From the NCBI GenBank assembly GCA_029239575.1, contig JARBUP010000002.1, positions 1-35,149 of the forward strand: a DNA stretch of 35,149 nt, read 5' to 3'. Shown in pieces: positions 26,344 to 35,149 of the stretch (position 1 is the first letter of the stretch; every line of letters starts with the position of its first letter). The notes beneath the pieces are model-generated. The model saw nothing but the letters and a program-made list of their open reading frames with translations, did no database searches and had not been told where the DNA came from. Both the position numbers and the translations under genes were made by a program. The stretch comes from Bacillota bacterium. Its GTDB lineage: Bacteria; Bacillota; Clostridia; Tissierellales; Sedimentibacteraceae.

Positions 26344-27072
26344 ATGGAAATAGCTTTTAAGCCTTATAAAAAAACTTTTGATTATTCATATACATATGGT
26401 ATGTTTCCTACTGTTGAACTAATAAATTCGAGACCTGAAACTGTAATTAAAGTTTTAATAAGTTCACAGTTTAAATCAGATTCAAGTTCTTTAAATATTT
26501 TTGAATTATGCAAAGATAAAAATATAAAAACAGAAATAAATGATAAACTATTTAATCGTATAAGTGAAAAAGATAATTGCTATGTAATAGGTGTTTTCGA
26601 AAAATATGAATGTAAATTAATAAATGATGAGCCCCATATATGTCTTGTAAATCCAAGCAATATGGGCAATTTAGGTACAATGATTAGAACTTTAGCAGGA
26701 TTTGGCTTAAATGATTTAGCTATTATAAGTCCTGGAGTTGATATTTTTGATCCTAAAGTAATTAGAGCGTCAATGGGTTCTTTATTTAAAATTAATTTTA
26801 GATATTATAATGATTTTTCTGATTATCAAATGGAATTCAAGAATCATAAAATTTATACATTTATGCTTGACGGCGCAATATCATTAAAAGAAGTAAATCA
26901 TAGCAAAGATGAATTATTTACTCTTGTTTTTGGAAATGAGGCAACCGGCCTTGATTCAAGTTTTTCAAAAATTGGAACAAGCGTGATTATAAAACATACG
27001 GATCGTATTGATTCCTTAAATTTAACTATAGCCGCTGGAATTGCTATGTATGAGTTTTGTAATATAATCTAA
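26344..27072 (+). CDS. SpoU/TrmH-family RNA 2'-O-methyltransferase
   Basis: VNPSNMGNLGTMIRTLAGFGLNDLAII, LVFGNEATGLD, DSLNLTIAAGIAMYEF SPOUT motifs. Confidence 0.88.
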   Translation: MEIAFKPYKKTFDYSYTYGMFPTVELINSRPETVIKVLISSQFKSDSSSLNIFELCKDKNIKTEINDKLFNRISEKDNCYVIGVFEKYECKLINDEPHICLVNPSNMGNLGTMIRTLAGFGLNDLAIISPGVDIFDPKVIRASMGSLFKINFRYYNDFSDYQMEFKNHKIYTFMLDGAISLKEVNHSKDELFTLVFGNEATGLDSSFSKIGTSVIIKHTDRIDSLNLTIAAGIAMYEFCNII

Positions 27073-27320
27073 AAAATATAGTTATCCTCGACAGTTATTT
27101 TTAAAATAAAATGGAAATATGAAATCAGTTTTACAAATATAGGAATAATAATTATTTTATAAAAGCTCATAATATATTTGTAGCAGAAATATGCTATAAA
27201 GAAATTGTAAGCAAAGGGATGAATATTATTTTTAACAACGACAATGATTTCATGAATAACCTTAGAAACAAAAAAATCAACGACGCAAAGTCAAGAATGA
27301 ATAACTGGGAGGAAACAAAA

Positions 27321-27584
27321 ATGGATAATAACAACAGAAATGAATTTAATAACAGAAGAAATGAAGAAGATTGTAACAAAAATGAAAACAAAAGAAATGA
27401 TGAATTAAACAACAGAAGAAATGATGAATTTAACAACAGAAATAATGATGAAAACAGACGTAATGATGAATTAAACAACAGAAGAAATGATAATAACAAT
27501 AACAACAATAACAACAATAATAGAAACAACAACAACAACAATAATAGAAACAACAATAATAAAAATAACAATAACTTTAGATAA
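27321..27584 (+). CDS. Asn-rich low-complexity protein
   Basis: ATG 27321 preceded by gggagg; in-frame with the 27219 ORF; NNRRND(E)(L/F) repeats followed by poly-Asn. Confidence 0.55.
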   Translation: MDNNNRNEFNNRRNEEDCNKNENKRNDELNNRRNDEFNNRNNDENRRNDELNNRRNDNNNNNNNNNNRNNNNNNNRNNNNKNNNNFR

Positions 27585-27596
27585 TTATAAGACCAT

Positions 27597-27630
27597 AATA
27601 AAAGAATACCTAAAAGGGTATTCTTTTATT
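27597..27630 (+). terminator. Terminator after the Asn-rich ORF
   Basis: aataaaagaatacc-taaaag-ggtattcttttatt. Confidence 0.75.
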
Positions 27631-27831
27631 ATGAGTTTTAAGAAAGTGAAATTGTAAATTTAAATATTGCAAAATAATGAATTAACTTAATTAAAATATT
27701 TAGTTTATAGTAATTAAATAATAAAATATTGAAAGATAATATAATTTCATTGCAATTTGTTGTAAAGTATTGACTGTGGAAATTTTATGTAGTATTTTAA
27801 TATAAATAATAATACTATTTGGAGGTGGAAT

Positions 27832-27972
27832 ATGTATAGTGGCATTGAAATTGGATTTGTGGAAGGTTTAGTGGTAACGTTTTTTAGTATGGCAGTCGTT
27901 TTCTTAGCATTATTAGTCATTTCTTATATTATTGATGTAATGCATTTTTTTGTTAAGAAAAGAAATAATTAA
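27832..27972 (+). CDS. Short OadG-like sodium-pump decarboxylase gamma subunit (46 aa), absent from the ORF track
   Basis: MYSGIEIGFVEGLVVTFFSMAVVFLALLVISYIIDVMHFFVKKRNN; ggaggtgg RBS; single TM, immediately upstream of oadB. Confidence 0.75.
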   Translation: MYSGIEIGFVEGLVVTFFSMAVVFLALLVISYIIDVMHFFVKKRNN

Positions 27973-27988
27973 TTAAAAGGGGTATAAT

Positions 27989-29188
27989 ATGAATGATTTA
28001 TTAAAACTTATTATTGATTTTTGGTATAGTACAGGTTTTTCACAATTATTTAAAACAGTGGAACTTGAGTTGTTTGGATTTAATTTAATGTTGCCAGGAA
28101 ATTTAATAATGCTTTGCCTTGCATGCTTTTTCTTATATTTAGGAATTGCTAAAGGATATGAACCATACTTGATGATACCAATAGCATTTGGTATGCTTCT
28201 TGTTAACTTTCCATTAGCTGGTCTTATGGATGGACCGATTGGAGATCAAAAGGGAGGACTCTTGTATTATTTATTTCAAGGGGTTGAACTTGGAATTTAT
28301 CCACCTCTAATATTCCTTTGCATTGGTGCAAGTACAGATTTTGGACCATTGATAGCTAACCCAAGAAGTTTGCTTTTAGGTGCTGCAGCTCAATTTGGTA
28401 TATTTACAACATTTTTAGGCGCAATCCTTTTAACTAAATATGGAATCGTTAATTTTTCAGGAGCAGAAGCAGCTTCAATAGGAATCATTGGTGGAGCTGA
28501 TGGACCAACAGCACTGTACTTGACAAGCAAGCTTGCACCTAATTTATTAGGACCAATAGCCATTGCTGCATATTCATATATGGCGTTAGTACCGATTATT
28601 CAGCCGCCTATAATGATGGCTTTGACAACAAAAGAAGAAAGAGAAGTAAAAATGGAACAACTCAGACCTGTAAGCAAAACTGAAAAAATAGTATTTCCTA
28701 TTGTTGTTACATTGTTTACAATATTGTTGTTACCATCTGCAGCAGCATTAATAGGTATGCTGATGATTGGAAACTTATTTAAAGAATCGGGAGTTGTACC
28801 AAACATTACAAATACTGCATCAAATTCTCTTATGTATATTGTAACAATATTTTTAGGTATAACTGTTGGTGCCAAGGCAAGCGCAGAAGCATTCTTGAAT
28901 ACTAAAACATTGATGATATTATTTCTTGGTTTACTTGCATTCAGCGTTGGTACAGCAGCTGGAGTTTTATTTGGAAAAGTTATGTATAGGACAAGCGGTG
29001 GGAAAATTAATCCACTTATTGGTGCAGCCGGAGTATCTGCAGTGCCAATGGCAGCGAGAGTTGCTCAAAAGGTAGGACAAAAAGCCAACCCTTCTAATTT
29101 CCTTTTAATGCATGCAATGGGTCCAAATGTTGCAGGTGTAATAGGTTCAGCAGTTGCTGCAGGTCTTTTATTAATGTTCTTTGGTTAA
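27989..29188 (+). CDS. oadB: Sodium ion-translocating decarboxylase beta subunit (OadB/GcdB/MmdB family)
   Basis: FLCIGASTDFGPLIANPRSLLLGAAAQFGIF, GIIGGADGPTALYLTSKLAP, AYSYMALVPIIQPPIM, HAMGPNVAGVIGSAVAAG. Confidence 0.93.
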   Translation: MNDLLKLIIDFWYSTGFSQLFKTVELELFGFNLMLPGNLIMLCLACFFLYLGIAKGYEPYLMIPIAFGMLLVNFPLAGLMDGPIGDQKGGLLYYLFQGVELGIYPPLIFLCIGASTDFGPLIANPRSLLLGAAAQFGIFTTFLGAILLTKYGIVNFSGAEAASIGIIGGADGPTALYLTSKLAPNLLGPIAIAAYSYMALVPIIQPPIMMALTTKEEREVKMEQLRPVSKTEKIVFPIVVTLFTILLLPSAAALIGMLMIGNLFKESGVVPNITNTASNSLMYIVTIFLGITVGAKASAEAFLNTKTLMILFLGLLAFSVGTAAGVLFGKVMYRTSGGKINPLIGAAGVSAVPMAARVAQKVGQKANPSNFLLMHAMGPNVAGVIGSAVAAGLLLMFFG

Positions 29189-29244
29189 AATTATTTGAAT
29201 ATTATTTAATAAATATAAAAAATGAATAATGATTAATGAATGCT

Positions 29245-29283
29245 AAAAACCACTGCAATAAATTTTTATTGTGGTGGTTTTTG
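29245..29283 (+). terminator. Terminator after oadB
   Basis: aaaaaccactgcaata / tattgtggtggttttt. Confidence 0.8.
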
Positions 29284-29507
29284 TTGTAAATGAAATAAAA
29301 GTATGAAATGTGATAATCGTAAGATTGTAATATTTTGAATTATGCAACAATGATACTGGAATAATCCATATTAGATTGGATAATTTTAAGTTATGATAAA
29401 TTGTTAACGCAATTAACTATTTTTAACGAACGTGTATTTATAAATACACTAAAACAAACATTAACAATGTTAAACTAATAACTATTGAAATTTCAACAAA
29501 AAAACTA

Positions 29508-29537
29508 TTGACATTTTTTATAAAAAGGTTTTATAAT
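29508..29537 (+). promoter_or_regulatory. sigma-A-type promoter for the glycine riboswitch/gcv operon
   Basis: TTGACA (29508-29513), 18-bp spacer, TATAAT (29532-29537). Confidence 0.75.
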
Positions 29538-29564
29538 GAATTATAATTAAATATTTTGGATGAT

Positions 29565-29668
29565 GAGTTCGGGAGATACCGTAAGGAGCCGAAGGAGCAA
29601 ATTGTATACGTCAAATGCAATGAAACTTTCAGGCAAAAAGACCGAGCTAGGACAAAGCTCTGAATTAA
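29565..29668 (+). promoter_or_regulatory. Glycine riboswitch (single aptamer apparent)
   Basis: gttcgggagataccgtaaggagccgaaggagcaaattg...caatgaaactttcaggcaaaaagaccgagct matches the conserved glycine aptamer core (GCCGAAGGxGCAA ... TCAGGCAAAAxGACxG), upstream of gcvT. Confidence 0.9.
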
Positions 29669-29691
29669 CTATAGTTTATAGAGACAGGGAT

Positions 29692-29723
29692 AAAGACAGT
29701 GTTATTACATCTGTCTTTTTTTT
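29692..29723 (+). terminator. Riboswitch-associated terminator
   Basis: aaagacag ... ctgtctttttttt between aptamer and gcvT. Confidence 0.8.
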
Positions 29724-29805
29724 ACATCATTTTACAAACTATTTATAAAAACGTAAATAAATTCAAGGGAAAACATATACAAAATAAATTTTTGGGAGGT
29801 ATAAA

Positions 29806-30900
29806 TTGAAAAGGACACCATTATATGAAAAACATGTTGAACAAAATGGAAAATTAATTGATTTTGGGGGCTGGGAACTACCGGTTGAATATTCTAAAAT
29901 TACCGAAGAACACGAAGCTGTTAGAAATGCGGCTGGCTTATTTGATGTTTCTCACATGGGAGAAGTAACAGTAGAAGGTGAAGATGCAGAAAAATTTATA
30001 CAATATGTTGTTACAAATGATATCTCATATTTAAATGACTACCAAATAGCTTATACAACTATGTGCTATCCTGATGGTGGTGTTGTAGATGATTTGCTTG
30101 TTTATAGAGTAAACAAAAAAAAATATCTTCTTGTAATTAATGCTTCTAATACGGATAAAGATTATGAATGGTTCAAGAGCAATGTTTTTGGCGATGTGAA
30201 AATAGAAAATGTTTCAGATTCTTATGCTCAGCTTGCAATTCAAGGACCAAATGCTGAAAAAATACTTCAAAAAATTACAACGACAAATTTAAACGAAATT
30301 GAGTTTTATAATTTTGCGGAGAATGTAACTTTAGGTGATTTAAATGCAATAGTTTCAAGAACTGGATATACAGGAGAAGATGGATTTGAAATTTACCTTC
30401 CTTCACAGGATGGACCGAAATTATGGGATTTACTGCTAAGTGAGGGAAAAGATTTAGGAATTTTACCTGCAGCGTTAGGCGCAAGGGATACATTAAGATT
30501 TGAAACATGTTTACCATTGTATGGCCATGAAATTGATAAGGATATTACACCTCTTGAAGCAGGACTTGGATTTTTTGTTAAACTTGCAAAAGAAGATTTC
30601 ATAGGTAAAGAAGTTTTAGCTAAACAAAAAGAAGAAGGCGTAAAAAGAAGAGTTGTTGGTTTTGAAATGGTTGATAGAGGAATTCCAAGAAGCCATTATG
30701 AAGTATCAGCTGATGGTAAAATAATCGGCCATGTTACAACTGGAAGTTATGCTCCGACCTTAAATAAAAACTTAGGTTTAGCGTTAGTTGATGTTGAGTA
30801 TGCAAAAGAGGGATCAGAATTCGATATAATTATAAGAAATAAAAATGTTAAAGCAAAAGTTATTAAAAAACCTTTTTATTCTAAAAAATATAAAAAATAA
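29806..30900 (+). CDS. gcvT: Glycine cleavage system T protein (aminomethyltransferase)
   Basis: PLYEKHVEQNGKLIDFGGWELPVEY, GLFDVSHMGEV, RTGYTGEDGFEIY; TTG start after gggaggt. Confidence 0.95.
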   Translation: MKRTPLYEKHVEQNGKLIDFGGWELPVEYSKITEEHEAVRNAAGLFDVSHMGEVTVEGEDAEKFIQYVVTNDISYLNDYQIAYTTMCYPDGGVVDDLLVYRVNKKKYLLVINASNTDKDYEWFKSNVFGDVKIENVSDSYAQLAIQGPNAEKILQKITTTNLNEIEFYNFAENVTLGDLNAIVSRTGYTGEDGFEIYLPSQDGPKLWDLLLSEGKDLGILPAALGARDTLRFETCLPLYGHEIDKDITPLEAGLGFFVKLAKEDFIGKEVLAKQKEEGVKRRVVGFEMVDRGIPRSHYEVSADGKIIGHVTTGSYAPTLNKNLGLALVDVEYAKEGSEFDIIIRNKNVKAKVIKKPFYSKKYKK

Positions 30901-30968
30901 TTTAATTAATAATGTTAAAAATAAAAAAGTTATATTAAAAAATAAATTTAAAAAATGGAGGAGTTAAA

Positions 30969-31343
30969 ATGAAATTATTAGATGAATTAAAATATGTTGA
31001 ATCCCATGAGTGGGTAAAAGTTGAAGAAAATAAAGCACGTATGGGAATAAGTGATTATGCTCAAGAACATTTAGGGGAAGTTGTTTTCGTTGAATTGCCT
31101 GAAGTAGGTGCAACTGTAGCAGCAGGGGATCAAATTATAGTTTTAGAATCAGTTAAAGCAGCTTCAGACGTATATGCTCCTGTATCAGGAACAGTTGTTG
31201 AAATTAATGAAGAGTTGCTTGATAATCCAGGACTTATAAATGAGTCTGCATATGATGCTTGGATAGCAGTTATTGAAATGTCTGATGCATCAGAAGTTGA
31301 TAAACTACTTTCTGCTTCAGATTACGAAAAAGTTTGCGAATAA
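30969..31343 (+). CDS. gcvH: Glycine cleavage system H protein
   Basis: ESHEWVKVEE, VFVELPEVGATVAAGD, ESVKAASDVYAPVSG lipoyl-lysine site. Confidence 0.95.
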   Translation: MKLLDELKYVESHEWVKVEENKARMGISDYAQEHLGEVVFVELPEVGATVAAGDQIIVLESVKAASDVYAPVSGTVVEINEELLDNPGLINESAYDAWIAVIEMSDASEVDKLLSASDYEKVCE

Positions 31344-31355
31344 ATTTTAGGTTGG

Positions 31356-31387
31356 CGTTAATACGATAATTTAGTATCGTATTAACG
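31356..31387 (+). other. Intergenic hairpin between gcvH and gcvPA
   Basis: cgttaatacgata-atttag-tatcgtattaacg, 13-bp perfect stem, no T tract. Confidence 0.75.
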
Positions 31388-31427
31388 TGAAATTCGGTGT
31401 GTATTAATAATGATAAAAGGAGATGCT

Positions 31428-32765
31428 ATGCATAGATATATTGGAAATACAGATCAAGATAGAGTAGAGATGCTTAAAGAAATTGGTGTAAGTGATATAA
31501 AAGCTTTATTTTCTTCCGTTCCTGATTCAGTACATTTAGATAGGAAATTGAATTTGCCAGTCGCTTTATCGGAAATGGAACTTATAAAAAACTTAAAATC
31601 ATTATCAAAAACTAATTATAATACAGATGATTACACTTGTTTTTTAGGGGCTGGTGCTTATGATCATTTCATTCCATCAGCAGTAGGGGAACTTCTTTCA
31701 AGACAAGAATTTTATACAGCATATACTCCATATCAGCCAGAAATAAGTCAGGGAACTTTGCAGGTTATATTTGAATATCAGTCCATGATCTGTGAATTAA
31801 CAGGCATGCATGTAGCAAATGCATCAATGTATGACGGTGCAACTGCTATGACAGAAGCAGCTATAATGGCTGTGGAATCTACAAAAAGAAAAGAAATTTT
31901 AGTTGCAAAAGCTGTTAACCCTGAAGACAGAAAAGTTTTAAACACATATGCAAAATTTAGAGATATAGTAATAACTGAAGTTGACTACAAAAATGGACAA
32001 ATAGATGTTGATGATTTACAAAGCAAATTAAATAGCAATGTTGCTGCTTTAATAGTTCAAAGCCCTAACTTTTTTGGAATAGTTGAAAATATTGAAGCAT
32101 TCAATGATTTAATACACAATAACAAGAGTTTATTAATAGTAAGTGCAGACCCTATTTCTCTTGCTCTTTTAAAAAGCCCTGGTGAATTAGGTGCTGATAT
32201 AGCAGTAGGAGATGGACAGTCTTTAGGAAATCCTTTAAATTATGGTGGTCCATATTTAGGATACTTAGCAGTAACAGAAAAATTAATGCGTAAAATGCCT
32301 GGAAGAATTGTAGGTCAAACAACTGACAAAGACGGAAACAGAGGATTTGTTTTAACTCTTCAAACAAGGGAACAACATATAAGAAGAGAAAAAGCTACTT
32401 CTAATATTTGTTCTAATCAAGCTTTAAATGCTTTGACTGCTACAATTTATTTAACTTTACTTGGCAAAGAAGGCTTAAATGAAGTTGCAGAACAATGTTT
32501 ACAAAAATCACATTATGCTTACAATGAACTCATTAAAACAGGAAAATTCAGTGAGGTTTTCTCCGCTCCATTTTTCAAAGAGTTTGTTTTAATTAGCGAA
32601 CAGCCTGTAAGTGAATTAAACAATAAACTTCTACAAAATAATGTTATTGGCGGATATGATGTTCAAAAGAAATATACTGAATTAAAAAATGGATATTTAG
32701 TAGCAGTAACTGAAAAAAGAAGTAAAGAAGAAATTGATTACTTATGTGAAAGGGTGGTGAAATAA
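31428..32765 (+). CDS. gcvPA: Glycine dehydrogenase (decarboxylating) subunit 1
   Basis: HRYIGNTDQDRVEML, FLGAGAYDHFIPSAV, YTPYQPEISQGTLQVIFEYQ; start ATG 31428 after aaaggag. Confidence 0.95.
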   Translation: MHRYIGNTDQDRVEMLKEIGVSDIKALFSSVPDSVHLDRKLNLPVALSEMELIKNLKSLSKTNYNTDDYTCFLGAGAYDHFIPSAVGELLSRQEFYTAYTPYQPEISQGTLQVIFEYQSMICELTGMHVANASMYDGATAMTEAAIMAVESTKRKEILVAKAVNPEDRKVLNTYAKFRDIVITEVDYKNGQIDVDDLQSKLNSNVAALIVQSPNFFGIVENIEAFNDLIHNNKSLLIVSADPISLALLKSPGELGADIAVGDGQSLGNPLNYGGPYLGYLAVTEKLMRKMPGRIVGQTTDKDGNRGFVLTLQTREQHIRREKATSNICSNQALNALTATIYLTLLGKEGLNEVAEQCLQKSHYAYNELIKTGKFSEVFSAPFFKEFVLISEQPVSELNNKLLQNNVIGGYDVQKKYTELKNGYLVAVTEKRSKEEIDYLCERVVK

Positions 32766-34226
32766 ATGCTAAAAAAACAACCATTAATATTTGAAATAAG
32801 TAAAGAAGGAAGAAAAGCATATTCACTTCCTAAATGTGATGTTCCTAAATCTGTTAATGATGAGATAATAGATAAAAAATATCAAAGAGAAACAGCCCTA
32901 GGACTTCCAGAAGTAAGCGAACTTGATGCAGTTAGACATTTCACTCAGCTTTCTCAAAGAAATCATGGTGTTGATTCAGGATTCTATCCACTTGGTTCAT
33001 GTACAATGAAATACAATCCAAAAATAAATGAAATAGTATCACGTTTTGATGGATTTACAAAAATACATCCATTGCAATCTGAAGAAACTGTTCAAGGAGC
33101 ATTAAAAGTACTTTATGATATGGATGAAATGCTGTCTGAAATTGTAGGCATGGATCAATTTTCACTTCAACCTGCTGCTGGTGCCCATGGTGAATTAACT
33201 GGACTTATGATAATAAAAGCATACCATGAAAACAGAGGGGATGCAAAAAGAAATAAAATAGTTGTTCCAGATTCAGCTCACGGTACAAATCCTGCTTCAG
33301 CTGCTGTTGCTGGTTTTGACATAGTTGAAGTAAAATCAAATGAAAAAGGTTTAGTTGATTTGCAGTCATTAAAAGATGCAATGAGTGATGAAGTTGCAGG
33401 ATTCATGCTAACAAATCCTAATACACTTGGTTTATTTGATGAAAACATTCTTGAGATATCTTCAATAGTACATGAAGCTGGCGGTTTAATGTATTATGAT
33501 GGAGCTAATACAAATGCAATAATGGGTATTACAAGACCTGGGGATATGGGATTTGATGTTGTTCATGTTAACTTGCATAAAACATTCTCAACACCACATG
33601 GTGGTGGTGGACCTGGCTCAGGACCTGTTGGAGTTAAGAAACATTTAGCAGATTTTCTTCCTGTACCTGTTATAGTAAAAAATGAAAATGGTTATAAATT
33701 GGATAATGATAGACCTCTTTCAATTGGTAAAGTTAAATCTTTCTACGGAAACTTTGGAGTAATTGTAAGAGCTTATACTTATATTTTAAGCATGGGTCCT
33801 GATGGATTAAAAGAAGTTTCTGAAACAGCAGTATTAAATGCAAATTACATTGCTGCAAAATTAAAAGATGTTTATCATTTACCGTTAGACCATTCTCCTT
33901 GCATGCATGAATGTGTATTCTCAGGAGATTGGCAAAAAGCTGAAAATGGTGTATCGACTCTTGATATAGCTAAGAGATTATTAGATTTTGGTTATCATCC
34001 ACCAACTATTTATTTCCCTCTTATAGTTTCAGAAGCTTTAATGATTGAGCCAACTGAATGTGAAAGCAAAGAAACACTTGATGAATTTATTAGTGTATTA
34101 AGACAAATAGCAGAAGAAGCTAAAAATGATCCAGAATTAGTTAAAACTGCTCCTCATACTACGATTGTATCAAGACTTGATGAAGCAACAGCTGCAAGAA
34201 AACCAATTGTTAAATACATGCGTTAG
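32766..34226 (+). CDS. gcvPB: Glycine dehydrogenase (decarboxylating) subunit 2
   Basis: [59 protein letters not shown]-lysine motif. Confidence 0.95.
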   Translation: MLKKQPLIFEISKEGRKAYSLPKCDVPKSVNDEIIDKKYQRETALGLPEVSELDAVRHFTQLSQRNHGVDSGFYPLGSCTMKYNPKINEIVSRFDGFTKIHPLQSEETVQGALKVLYDMDEMLSEIVGMDQFSLQPAAGAHGELTGLMIIKAYHENRGDAKRNKIVVPDSAHGTNPASAAVAGFDIVEVKSNEKGLVDLQSLKDAMSDEVAGFMLTNPNTLGLFDENILEISSIVHEAGGLMYYDGANTNAIMGITRPGDMGFDVVHVNLHKTFSTPHGGGGPGSGPVGVKKHLADFLPVPVIVKNENGYKLDNDRPLSIGKVKSFYGNFGVIVRAYTYILSMGPDGLKEVSETAVLNANYIAAKLKDVYHLPLDHSPCMHECVFSGDWQKAENGVSTLDIAKRLLDFGYHPPTIYFPLIVSEALMIEPTECESKETLDEFISVLRQIAEEAKNDPELVKTAPHTTIVSRLDEATAARKPIVKYMR

Positions 34227-34236
34227 GAAAATATTA

Positions 34237-35149
34237 TGGAAAATAAATTAGTAATAATAGGGGGAGGACCTGGCGGTTATGAAGCTGCTATAAGGGCTTC
34301 CCAATTAGGGGCAAATGTAACATTAATTGAAGAAAACAAATTAGGAGGAACATGCCTTAACAAAGGCTGCATTCCTACAAAAGCATTATATAAAAATGCT
34401 GAAGTAATAAATACGTTGCAAAACATATCTGAATTTGGAATTGAATTATCAAATTATTCAGTTGACATGATAAAAGTTCAAGAAAGAAAAAATGAAGTTG
34501 TAAATAAACTTCGTTCTGGTATTGAGCAGTTATTAAAAGGAAATAAAATTGAAGTTATAAACGGAAAGGCAACATTTATAGGTGATAAAACTCTTGAAGT
34601 TAAAACTGAAAATTCAGTTGAAAAATTAACAGCAGAAAATATTATAATTGCTACTGGATCTAATTCTTCTGTAATAAATGTGCCAGGCATTGATTTAAAC
34701 GGAGTAATCACCAGTGATGAAGCTTTAAATTTTAACTATATTCCTAAAAGCATGGTAATAGTAGGCGGTGGAGTAATAGGAATTGAATTTGCAAGCATAT
34801 TTGCAACAATGGGAACAGATGTAACTATAATAGAATTTTTACCACGCCTCATGTACCGCATGGATGAAGAATTATCTAAAAGAATTACAATGTATTTAAA
34901 GAAGAAAAAAATAAAAATTGTAACAGGTATTGGTGTTAAAGAAATAATTTCATCTGAAAGCGGTTTAAAGGTTGTTGCAGGAAATGATAAAGGCGACACT
35001 GAATATGAATGCGAAAATGTATTGGTTGCAGCCGGAAGAGTTCCAAATGTTACAGGATTAAACCTTGAAGCAGAAAATATAGAGTATGACAGAAAAGGAA
35101 TACGTGTAAATGAAAACTATGAAACATCTCAAAAGGGCATTTATGCCAT
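34237..35149 (+). CDS. lpdA: Dihydrolipoyl dehydrogenase, truncated by the window end
   Basis: ATG 34237; MENKLVIIGGGPGGYEAAIRASQLGA...GGTCLNKGCIPTKAL redox-active disulfide motif; open to position 35149, hence not in the ORF track. Confidence 0.93.

Noticed and set aside
27194-27571. Leu-rich 125-aa minus-strand ORF
   Set aside because: Antisense of the AAC/AAT Asn-rich tract; low-complexity artefact.
29560-29748. 62-aa + strand ORF
   Set aside because: Coincides with the glycine riboswitch aptamer and terminator; the RNA explains the conservation.

Overview
AT-rich window, probably from a spore-forming Firmicute/Clostridia-type genome. This is inferred from GerMN and CotF-type spore genes, RBS style and codon bias; the taxon was not verified. 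Main contents, left to right: (i) the start of a minus-strand HD-domain protein; (ii) a flavin-themed block (754-11711) with a type-II NADH dehydrogenase fused to a DoxX-like membrane domain, a polyprenyl diphosphate synthase, a lipoprotein with two FMN-binding-like repeats, ApbE, a heterodimeric ABC exporter, a membrane-anchored FMN_bind protein, a flavodoxin, the SRP RNA and an ECF transporter S component. This resembles a rearranged flavin-based extracellular electron transfer (FLEET) locus; (iii) a zinc-ribbon protein, a GerMN-domain protein and small putative spore/membrane proteins; (iv) a complete branched-chain amino-acid type ABC transporter (livJHMGF) followed by a CBS-ACT protein; (v) an S9 peptidase, an M42 peptidase and an AEC transporter; (vi) repeat-rich CotF-like coat protein genes, a SpoU-type RNA methyltransferase and an Asn-rich low-complexity protein; (vii) a short OadG-like ORF missed by the ORF track, plus OadB; (viii) a glycine riboswitch with promoter and terminator driving gcvT-gcvH-gcvPA-gcvPB-lpd (lpd truncated by the window edge). 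The most interesting candidate is the FLEET-like block, including a Ser-for-Thr change at one predicted flavinylation site and an embedded heterodimeric ABC exporter. No CRISPR array, tRNA, 16S/23S rRNA or intact transposase was seen.
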